Shown piece after piece: positions 15,973 through 22,879 of a stretch of 64,000 bases of DNA. The position numbers and the translations under genes are program-made. The DNA comes from Planctomycetales bacterium ZRK34. Lineage in GTDB: Bacteria > Planctomycetota > Phycisphaerae > Phycisphaerales > Zrk34. A model generated the notes under the pieces. The model was not told where the DNA came from. It made no database searches and was given only the letters and a program-made list of their open reading frames with translations. Every line of letters begins with the position of its first letter. Positions within the stretch are counted from its first letter, which is position 1. Location: NCBI GenBank assembly GCA_014873095.1, contig CP050848.1, positions 4,523,850 to 4,587,849 of the forward strand, in the 5' to 3' direction.

Positions 15973-17373
15973 TTATTTGATGATGCCCTTTAGATGGTCG
16001 GCATACATCTTATCGGTTGCCTTATGAAAGTCTTTGTACATGGCATCATAATCAACGTGGTTGCCGTCTGAGTACCGCTGAGCCATGCGCCTATCAGCAT
16101 GGGCAAGGTACGTATCTGTCCATGCTCGGTCGATGCCTTCGACCAGCGTAGAGCCGGTATCTCTGAAATTGTTAAACGTAATACCATCGAGATTGAGCTT
16201 GTCCCGGAGCGGTCGCCAGATGTCACGATATAGCCTGTCTGTTCTGCCACTCTTATGCGTCTCATAGAGAGGCTTGCCGTTGGGCATGGTGATACCGTCG
16301 CTCTTGAGATGCTTTTTAAGCAGTCTCTGCGTAATGGGCCAAAGTTTGTACGTAACTTTGACGCCTGTTTTTCCCCGGACAAAATGAATCTTGTCGCCCT
16401 TGATGTCGTCGGGGCGGATGCTGGCGATATCTACACTATACATGCCGCAATTGAGAGCGAGAGCGATGCAGCATTTACCCAATGAGTCAGCCTTGCCCCA
16501 GAGCTTGGCGAGCGCCTGGTCATCAATCGCCTTGCCGCCTTCGCCGGTGTCGTTGTATTTTCTCAGAGCCTTTCCGATGTTGCGGGGCAACCTCGGCAGC
16601 CTGTAGCTCTCGCTCGCCCAGCGGCTGAATGCTGACATATCCCTCATGCGGTCGTCGAACGTTGAGCGTTTGATTGTCTTGTCAATGACTCGCTGCTCAT
16701 GATGGGCTCGGTACTGGCTCAGCATCTCAGCATACTCAGCCTCGGTAGTAGGCTTGCTGTAGTGGCCGTAGTCGTCTTTTTTCATGCGGTTGACCCACCG
16801 CTTAATGTTGGCGAGGCGGGTAGCACCTAGCTCGCCTAACTGGTGCCGCCGCTCGCAAGCCTCGGCGTAGGCGTTGAGGATGTCATCTAGGCTCTCAGGC
16901 TTAGGCTGAGCTTTGGACGCTGCTGGCGTAGCCTCAGCCAATGAGGTAGCAATCTCTGCGGCTCGCTGGTAGTCGCCTGCTCTGATGGCTATGGCCGCAG
17001 CATTGCGCATCAGTCGGCGCTCAGCTACTACCTCGCTGCCCATGCCGCCCTCGATGTCGTCGGCTGTCCTCAGCGCCTGCGCCGTCTGCTGGGGGTGGTC
17101 GTCGGGCGATGTCGATGAGCGTAGCTCTGCGGCCATCTGCATACGCTCTAGCTGCTGCTGCTCATGGCGGATGCTCGCCAGGTCAGCCGCCCAATCCTCA
17201 GCCGCCTTCGCCTTGCCGACTGCCGTATGCGGCTGGCGATAATACTTGGCAATCTGCTTGCCGTTGATGGTGGCTCGCTTGCGCCATGAGCGTGAGCCGT
17301 AGTGCCATGTCGGCGCATCGCTGAGAGAGCGCTTGCCGACCCGCCGCCGCCGATTGAGCTTGCCGTTTGCCAT
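15973..17373 (-). CDS. int: Tyrosine-type site-specific integrase
   Basis: The 466-residue protein has an N-terminal arm-binding basic region, a core-binding domain (about 165-275) and a tyrosine recombinase catalytic domain. The C-terminus shows FRDTGSTL (Arg near 404), HADRRMAQRY (His near 425, nucleophile Tyr near 434) and a candidate catalytic lysine in RGKTGVKV. The first catalytic arginine, normally in a TGxR motif, is replaced: the aligned segment is NCGMYSVDIASI. It lies next to tRNA-Ile, the expected integration target, and would excise or integrate the prophage. Confidence 0.92.
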   Translation of the reverse strand: MANGKLNRRRRVGKRSLSDAPTWHYGSRSWRKRATINGKQIAKYYRQPHTAVGKAKAAEDWAADLASIRHEQQQLERMQMAAELRSSTSPDDHPQQTAQALRTADDIEGGMGSEVVAERRLMRNAAAIAIRAGDYQRAAEIATSLAEATPAASKAQPKPESLDDILNAYAEACERRHQLGELGATRLANIKRWVNRMKKDDYGHYSKPTTEAEYAEMLSQYRAHHEQRVIDKTIKRSTFDDRMRDMSAFSRWASESYRLPRLPRNIGKALRKYNDTGEGGKAIDDQALAKLWGKADSLGKCCIALALNCGMYSVDIASIRPDDIKGDKIHFVRGKTGVKVTYKLWPITQRLLKKHLKSDGITMPNGKPLYETHKSGRTDRLYRDIWRPLRDKLNLDGITFNNFRDTGSTLVEGIDRAWTDTYLAHADRRMAQRYSDGNHVDYDAMYKDFHKATDKMYADHLKGIIK

Positions 17374-17412
17374 TGCTTACCCTTTCATTGAGGCCACTGC
17401 ACACTACTCCCA

Positions 17413-17484
17413 TATCCCATATAAAATCCACTCGGATATGGGATATTTATGGGATACGTTTATGGGATAAACCGATATGGGATA
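17413..17484. promoter_or_regulatory. Iteron cluster TATGGGATA upstream of the integrase (candidate Int/Xis arm sites)
   Basis: Four exact copies of TATGGGATA start at 17437, 17448, 17461 and 17476, and one inverted copy, TATCCCATA, at 17413. The cluster fills the space between the integrase start (17373) and the tRNA-proximal end of the prophage. The location and spacing of 11-15 bases fit arm-type integrase or excisionase binding sites, and it overlaps the integrase promoter region. Confidence 0.6.
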
Positions 17485-17500
17485 GCATTTTTGGCGCATT

Positions 17501-17532
17501 AAAAAAGCCGCAAACCTAGTAGGCTGCGGCTG
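17501..17532 (-). terminator. Intrinsic terminator downstream of tRNA-Ile
   Basis: On the minus strand AGCCGCA pairs with TGCGGCT around a partly paired loop and is followed by TTTTTT. It lies 20 bases beyond the tRNA 3' end, on the prophage side. Confidence 0.75.
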
Positions 17533-17551
17533 TTATGATGTGGTTTTCTAA

Positions 17552-17625
<74 letters not shown>

Positions 17626-17748
17626 GGCGAAGGCGAATAGTATAGCACCTGATCGGGCTCGGGCAAGCGGTGGATTGCAATCGTTCGCAGTCGCTAACCC
17701 GAGCCAGGGACATGGATGACGGCGGGGCGGGCGTTTACAATCCACCCC

Positions 17749-18798
17749 ATGTCACGACGTATTGTCATACTCACAGAAGGCCTGACCGATCCGCTGACGG
17801 CGAAGACCGCCGTGTGCCTGTTGCGGTATCGGCCCGAGCAGGTGGTGGCGGTGCTGGATTCGACCCGGGCCGGGGCGACGACGGATCAGACGCTTGGCTG
17901 CGGGGGTGACACGCCGGTGATCGCGGCGCTGGATCAGGCCGACGGAGCGAACACGCTGGTGATCGGCGTGGCGCCGCCGGGCGGGCGGTTGCCGGCGGCG
18001 ATGCGGCAGGCGGTGCTCGATGCGCTCGGGCGCGGGTGGACGGTTGAAGCGGGCCTGCACGAATTTCTGTGTAACGATGAGCAGTTCACCGCGGCGGCGC
18101 AGGCGAGCGGCGCGACGCTCTGTGATGTGCGAAAGAACAGCGAGCGTGATGTCACCACCCGCCAGGGCATCGATGAAAGTTGCCTGCGTGTGCACACCGT
18201 CGGGCATGATTGCAGTTGCGGCAAAATGGTCACCGCCGTCGAAGTGACGCGCGGCCTCGAAACCCGCCGCCTCGATGCCAAGTTCGTCGCTACCGGTCAG
18301 ACCGGCATTCTAGTCGAAGGCGATGGCATTCCGATCGACTGCGTTGTCGCCGACTTCATCAACGGCGCTGCGGAGAAGCTCGTCAAGCAGAATCAGCATC
18401 ACCAGGTGATGGTCATCGAAGGCCAGGGCACGCTGGTGCACCCGCGCTACTCGTCCGTCACGCTCGGCCTGTTGCACGGCTCGATGCCCGATGCGCTGAT
18501 CATGTGCTACGAGGTCGGCCGCACGCAGGTGCATAACATGAACCACGTGACGATTCCGCCGCTGGAGAAGATCATCGAGATTTACGAGCAGATGGCCGGC
18601 GTGATGCATCCGTGCAAGGTGATCGGACTGGCGATGAACAGCCGCAAGGTGGATGCGAAAACCGCTGACCAGCAGCGGCGGGAGATGCGCGACCGGTTCG
18701 GCCTGCCGGTGTGTGATGTGATTCGTCACGGGCCGGATGAACTGGTTGACGCGGTGATCGCACATGGGCGGCGGATCGGCAAACTGGGCGCCTCATGA
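17749..18798 (+). CDS. dgcN: DUF1611-family D-glutamate N-acetyltransferase
   Basis: The protein matches DUF1611, whose characterised member DgcN acetylates D-glutamate in D-amino-acid catabolism. An N-terminal Rossmann-like half (VILTEGLTDPLTAKTA) is followed near residue 150 by the family's P-loop-like motif TVGHDCSCGKM, then IEGQGTLVHPRYSSVTLGLL. The ATG at 17749 gives the usual N-terminus (SRRIVILTEG); an in-frame ATG at 17716 is possible. The stop overlaps the epimerase start by four bases, so the two form an operon. Substrate assignment rests on family and neighbour. Confidence 0.85.
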   Translation: MSRRIVILTEGLTDPLTAKTAVCLLRYRPEQVVAVLDSTRAGATTDQTLGCGGDTPVIAALDQADGANTLVIGVAPPGGRLPAAMRQAVLDALGRGWTVEAGLHEFLCNDEQFTAAAQASGATLCDVRKNSERDVTTRQGIDESCLRVHTVGHDCSCGKMVTAVEVTRGLETRRLDAKFVATGQTGILVEGDGIPIDCVVADFINGAAEKLVKQNQHHQVMVIEGQGTLVHPRYSSVTLGLLHGSMPDALIMCYEVGRTQVHNMNHVTIPPLEKIIEIYEQMAGVMHPCKVIGLAMNSRKVDAKTADQQRREMRDRFGLPVCDVIRHGPDELVDAVIAHGRRIGKLGAS

Positions 18799-19814
18799 AG
18801 TTGAAACTGCACGAGCGCGAGCTGCGGCTGGAGTGCCCGTTTGCCACGGCGCATGGGCGCAAATCATCAGCCCGTGTGTTGATCGTGGAATTGACCGACG
18901 GCGAGCACAGTGGGTATGGCGAGGCCCCGGAAAACCAATACTTCAAGGCGACAGTCGACGCGGCGCGGGCCGCGCTGGAAGCTGAACAGTCGCGCATCGA
19001 AGCGGCCTCGGCGGATGACCCGGCTGCGTTGTATGACACGATGCAGGCATTGCTGCGGCCGCACGGATTTGCGTTGTCGGCATTGGATTGCGCCGCGTGG
19101 GATCTGTTCGGCAAGCGCTGCGGCAAGCCGGTGTGGCAGTTGTTCGGGTTGAATCATGTTGTCGGGCGGGGGCAGGCGTCGAGCTACACGATCGGGCTGG
19201 ACACGATCAAGGTGATGACGCAGAAGCTGCGGGCGCACGCCGACTGGCCGATGTACAAGATCAAGCTGGCCGCCGATGAGGCGGTGTCGACGATCGCAGC
19301 CCTGCGCGAGGTGACCGACAAGCCGTTTCGTGTCGACGCCAACTGCGCCTGGGATGCTGACAGCGTCGTGGAGGTGGTCAAGCAACTGGCCGGGTACAAC
19401 GTCGAGTTGATCGAGCAGCCGCTGCCGCCGGAAGACGACGCTGCGATGCGCGACGTGATCGAACATTCACCGCTGCCGATGATCGCCGATGAAAGTTGCG
19501 TGATCGAGTCGGATGTGGATCGATGCGTGGGGCTGTTTGACGGGGTGAACGTGAAGCTGACCAAGTGCGGCGGACTGACCCCGGCGGTGCGCATGCTGCG
19601 ACGGGCACGCGAATTGAGTCTTCAGACGATGATCGGTTGCATGACCGAAACGACAGTCGGCATCAGCGCCGGTGCGCAGCTTCTGCCGCTGCTGGATTTC
19701 GTGGACCTGGATGGGGCGAACCTGCTGGCTGAAGACGTCGCCGACGGGGTGAGCGTTGAGCGTGGTGCAGTAGACCTGACGGACCAACCCGGATGCGGGC
19801 TGGTGATGAGGTAG
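18795..19814 (+). CDS. dgcA: Enolase-superfamily dipeptide epimerase / N-acetyl-D-glutamate racemase
   Basis: The 339-residue protein is a muconate-lactonizing subgroup enolase. It shows the KxK base pair (YKIKLAAD), metal ligands in FRVDANCAWD, IEQPL and MIADES, the opposite-face lysine in VKLTKCGG, and the DLDGANLL motif of Ala-Glu epimerases. Orthologues are called L-Ala-D/L-Glu epimerases, but adjacency to the DUF1611 gene points to DgcA, which racemises N-acetyl-D-glutamate to the L form. It overlaps dgcN by ATGA. Confidence 0.85.
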   Translation: MKLKLHERELRLECPFATAHGRKSSARVLIVELTDGEHSGYGEAPENQYFKATVDAARAALEAEQSRIEAASADDPAALYDTMQALLRPHGFALSALDCAAWDLFGKRCGKPVWQLFGLNHVVGRGQASSYTIGLDTIKVMTQKLRAHADWPMYKIKLAADEAVSTIAALREVTDKPFRVDANCAWDADSVVEVVKQLAGYNVELIEQPLPPEDDAAMRDVIEHSPLPMIADESCVIESDVDRCVGLFDGVNVKLTKCGGLTPAVRMLRRARELSLQTMIGCMTETTVGISAGAQLLPLLDFVDLDGANLLAEDVADGVSVERGAVDLTDQPGCGLVMR

Positions 19815-20235
19815 ATGCCCGAAGCCTTGCGATTTTGCGCTGCGCGTTGCGGTGAAGCCGCTGATGATGCCCCGACAACCGCCGCGATGTGCCGCATGCA
19901 CCACAGCAAAAGTGTTACACCCCCCCGTAGCAACAATATCGCATCCCGCGTAGTGAAAGTGCCTCGCATCCCGAAGCGCGATCGCGCTCTGTTCAACTGT
20001 CGCAACCCCCGTCGTCAAGGCGAGGTGTTTTCAGCAAGACAGATCAAAAGATCACATATATGATATATGACAATTTAAATATATCATATATGTGATCTTT
20101 GGGAATGAGTTTCGTGTTGTTTCCAGGTTGGGTGGTTTTATTGAGTGTGTCGGGTTTTGGGGGTAGGCTGGTGGCGGTACGAGCAGTGCGTGCGCCGGGC
20201 GGCGTGGTCGCATGCGACAGTATGCGACGGGGGCG
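19815..20235. other. Intergenic region between convergent genes
   Basis: No gene is evident in these 420 bases. The only clear structure is the perfect AT-rich palindrome at 20047-20100, described separately. Short frames here have no ribosome-binding site. Confidence 0.6.
20047..20100. repeat. 54-bp AT-rich palindromic element, copy 1
   Basis: A 22-base arm at 20047-20068 (beginning AAAGATCACATATATG) is the exact reverse complement of 20079-20100, separated by a ten-base loop. The same element, with one arm mismatch and equal loop length, recurs at 57928-57981. It stands out against the GC-rich surroundings. Confidence 0.85.
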
Positions 20236-21330
20236 TCAGAGTGGGGGCGCTTCGTGCGGGGCGTCGTCAGGGTGTTCGGGGTGTTTCGGGCGCTCACGAT
20301 GTTCACGGCGGTCGGGGTGAATGCGGATATCGATGCGGCCTTGTGTTTCGAGGCGTTCGAGCTTTTCGCGCAGTGGGGCGGGGACTTTTTCGCGTTGTTC
20401 GGGGGTGTCGATGGGGCCTTCGAAGAGTTCTTCGCCATCGAGCGTGGCGGCGTGAAGGGTTTTGTGCCCGTCTTCCACGGTGATCGTCAGCCGATGGTCA
20501 CCGTCGGTGTAGGTCATCCGGGCGTGGGTCTGGGCGCCTTCGGGGCGCTCCCGCTCGCGAGGGCGATCGGGATGTTCACGTTCTTCGGGGCGATCCGGAT
20601 CAAACTCACGCTCGCGCCAGGGGCGTTCGCGGTGCATCCGGTTCATGCGATTCAGCTGGTCGTGCAGACGATCGACGATGTCGTGAATCTGATCGTCATT
20701 GAGTCCCGCCTCGCGAAGCTGTCGTTCGAGGCGTTCGATCTGGCGGCGGACGTTGTCGGGATTGAACTCGGGGCGTTCGAAATCCGGATGTTCGAAGTCC
20801 GGGCGTTCAAAGTCGGGGCGATCCGGGTCGAATGGAAAATCAAACCGTCGATGTTCCGGGGGCATCATCAGGCGGGGGCGCTCGAGGGGGCGGGAACCCA
20901 GCTTCACGGTGGCGGTCTTGTGCTTACCGCCCTGGATCACATCGAGGGCGACCTCCTCGCCGGGGCGGGCGGCGTGGATGAGCGTCGAGAGTTGGTCGTG
21001 GTTGATCAGCAGTTGATCGCCGAGTTTGACCAGCAGATCGTTGCGCTTGAGGCCTGCTTCAGCAGCGGGCGATTCGGGCTCGACGAACATCACCATCAGG
21101 CCGACGCCCCGCGCCAGGTCGACGTGCGCGCGCAGTTCTTCGGGAATGGGCACCGTGGCGATGCCGAGATAGGCGACCATCTCGCGTTCGTGTTCTGCGG
21201 GGTGTTCGACTTCACGCGGACGATCGGGGCCAGGCTCGCGTTCGCGCTGCGGTTCCTGTTCGGGCGCGGCGAAGGCTGCGGCAGTCACGCAGGCGACGAT
21301 CACGATGGCGAAAGATTGCAGACGGTTCAT
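20236..21330 (-). CDS. Secreted PDZ-domain protein with charged repeats
   Basis: A signal peptide (about residues 1-22, FAIVIVACVTAAAFA) is followed by a charged linker and a PDZ domain (about 55-145: GVGLMVMFVEPESPAAEAGL, then NDLLVKLGDQ). The rest is rich in Arg, Glu, Asp and Pro, with a short repeat (DRPDFERPDFEHPDFERP) and a coiled-coil-like helix (RRQIERLERQLREAGL). It is probably a periplasmic scaffold or stress-sensing partner, as it is the third gene after an ECF sigma factor. No protease catalytic domain is present. The ATG at 21330 follows GGAGG by seven bases. Confidence 0.75.
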   Translation of the reverse strand: MNRLQSFAIVIVACVTAAAFAAPEQEPQREREPGPDRPREVEHPAEHEREMVAYLGIATVPIPEELRAHVDLARGVGLMVMFVEPESPAAEAGLKRNDLLVKLGDQLLINHDQLSTLIHAARPGEEVALDVIQGGKHKTATVKLGSRPLERPRLMMPPEHRRFDFPFDPDRPDFERPDFEHPDFERPEFNPDNVRRQIERLERQLREAGLNDDQIHDIVDRLHDQLNRMNRMHRERPWREREFDPDRPEEREHPDRPRERERPEGAQTHARMTYTDGDHRLTITVEDGHKTLHAATLDGEELFEGPIDTPEQREKVPAPLREKLERLETQGRIDIRIHPDRREHRERPKHPEHPDDAPHEAPPL

Positions 21331-21355
21331 GTTCAAACCTCCGGTGAGTCACAGT

Positions 21356-21769
21356 TCAATCGACGGGCAGGGCGATCGTCAACACGCGCTGCTGCGGGAT
21401 GATCACCTCGATGCGGATGTTGTTGACGGGATCGACCCACTGGGTATGACGGACATGGTGGAGCCGCACGTTCATCGTGGGTGGGGCCTGATCGGAATAG
21501 ACCACCGGTTCGGGGGTCATGCTCGAATACTGCTGATCGATCTGAAACGGCGCGGCGGCGGGGGCCTGGGCGGGTGTGTTGAGAATGACGGCAAAGGCGA
21601 TCGAGGCGGCGGCCGCGGTGCCCAGCGCGCCGAAGAGCATGTTCAACCGCCACGGCATGCGCCACGAGTAAGCGCGGAGCGTATCGATGACGCGGCGATC
21701 GAGTCGTCGCGGCGGGGTGGTGAGCTTCTGTGCAAGCAGCAGGTTTTCAATGGGATCGGGGTGGTTCAT
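21356..21769 (-). CDS. Single-pass membrane protein, putative anti-sigma factor or sigma-linked protein
   Basis: The 137-residue protein starts at an ATG overlapping the sigma-factor stop codon (ATGA at 21766-21769); the longer frame is spurious. It has a short cytoplasmic N-terminus, one transmembrane helix (LFGALGTAAAASIAFAVIL) and a proline/alanine-rich extracytoplasmic part. Gene order and topology match anti-sigma factors encoded with ECF sigma factors, but no zinc-binding anti-sigma motif is visible, so the role is inferred. Confidence 0.7.
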   Translation of the reverse strand: MNHPDPIENLLLAQKLTTPPRRLDRRVIDTLRAYSWRMPWRLNMLFGALGTAAAASIAFAVILNTPAQAPAAAPFQIDQQYSSMTPEPVVYSDQAPPTMNVRLHHVRHTQWVDPVNNIRIEVIIPQQRVLTIALPVD

Positions 21770-22263
21770 ATCAACGCCTCCACGGAGGATCTGAGTTTGT
21801 CGAGGCCACGCCGGTAGCGGCTGGCGATCGTGGGCAGTGGTTGTCCGCACGCGGCGGCGATCTGGTCGAACGTCAGGCCGGCGTACAACTTCATCACAAT
21901 GATCTGACGCGTCGCATCGGGCAGCGCTTCCAGGGCCTGGCGAACCAGATGGTCGCGCTCGGCCTCTGCGGCGGCTTCGTCGGGCGGTGTGACCGGCTCG
22001 GTCGGCGGGGCGTCGGCGAAGATCGAACGGTGTTGTCGATCCGCCCGGCCGCGCTGGCGAATCTGATCGATGGCGGCATTGCGAACGGCGGCGAACACAT
22101 AAGCGACCGGATCGCCACTGGTCGTCTGCCTGCTGCGGCACAGACGCACGAACGCCTCATGCACCGCATCCTCCGCGGCGTCGGCCGAGCGGGTGATCGT
22201 CAGGGCCAGGGTATACAGGCCTTGGCGGTGCTGGGTGTAGATGCGTTCGAGTTGACCGGTCAC
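21766..22263 (-). CDS. ECF-type RNA polymerase sigma factor
   Basis: The 165-residue protein contains sigma region 2 (SADAAEDAVHEAFVRLCRS, YVFAAVRNAAIDQIR) and region 4 (LPDATRQIIVMKLYAGLTFD, then a PLPTIASRYRRGLDKLR helix-turn-helix). It is of standard ECF length and would direct RNA polymerase to stress or envelope promoters. It heads a three-gene minus-strand unit with the membrane protein and the PDZ protein. Confidence 0.92.
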   Translation of the reverse strand: MTGQLERIYTQHRQGLYTLALTITRSADAAEDAVHEAFVRLCRSRQTTSGDPVAYVFAAVRNAAIDQIRQRGRADRQHRSIFADAPPTEPVTPPDEAAAEAERDHLVRQALEALPDATRQIIVMKLYAGLTFDQIAAACGQPLPTIASRYRRGLDKLRSSVEALI

Positions 22264-22401
22264 GCGGCAGCTCCCTGCGTGTGCCTGAACGTCGGTGTAC
22301 TACTTTATACACGCTGTATAGGGAGGGATTTGTTCGCGCCGGCGAGGAAAATTCGCCGTGGAGCTTACGTCGGGTATAATGCTGCCCGATTTGAAAGCTG
22401 A

Positions 22402-22474
22402 GGGGCCGTAGCTCAATTGGGAGAGCACTGCCTTTGCAAGGCAGGGGTTGCCGGTTCGATCCCGGTCGGCTCCA
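22402..22474 (+). tRNA. tRNA-Ala (TGC anticodon)
   Basis: A 73-base cloverleaf with acceptor GGGGCCG/CGGCTCC (one G-T pair), D arm GTAGCTCAATTGGGAGAGC, anticodon loop TTTGCAA and T arm GGTTCGATCCC, ending in discriminator A. Confidence 0.95.
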
Positions 22475-22879
22475 TTGATTAGGGTCAGGCGATCTGTGCG
22501 ATAAGTTGTTTTATGTTGCTGGTTTGAGAGTGTTTGCCCGATGTGGATCAGCACGTGATATGTATGTCGGTCGGGTATCGTGACGAAAATAGTGTTGATT
22601 TCGGTTCCGATCGAATCTTGAATCGGTACCGATCATCTTGTGCAAATGGATTTTCGAAACTTGGACTCCAACCTGTTTAAAGTGTCGCTGTGAATGATCG
22701 AAATCAGTTGAAGTTTACTCACCGTCAAGGCAAAGGCTGGCCCCGCGTGGCATTCGCAGAGGATTCATCGTGGTGAACCCCCGCTGGCGCGCCCAGCATA
22801 TGCGGAGCGATTGTCTTTCTTGCCAAGTATGTTTTGCTCAGTCAAAAGGCCTTGCGTTGCATTTGCGGTCTGGAAACTA
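22475..22879. other. Intergenic region with no recognisable feature
   Basis: About 405 bases between tRNA-Ala and the end of the SecA-like gene. I see no convincing gene, repeat or RNA here. Confidence 0.5.

Larger units (their letters stand above)
1..17551. mobile_element. Prophage, integrase-proximal portion (left part outside window)
   Basis: The segment has a contiguous HK97-type head module (HNH, small and large terminase, portal, prohead protease), tail-region genes, a sigma-like regulator and a tyrosine integrase, and stops exactly at the 3' end of a tRNA-Ile gene. Base composition and purine-rich ribosome-binding sites differ visibly from the GC-rich genes that begin at 17749. The major capsid gene, most tail genes and the distal attachment site must lie left of position 1. 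No repressor or replication gene is recognisable in the part seen. Whether the phage is inducible cannot be judged. Confidence 0.9.

Noticed and set aside
17752..18765. Minus-strand frames antisense to dgcN
   Set aside because: Arg/His-rich shadows of a GC-rich conserved gene.
20047..20100. Palindrome as an intrinsic terminator or CRP site
   Set aside because: The stem is almost entirely AT-rich without a following T run, and TGTGA/TCACA halves are much too far apart for CRP.
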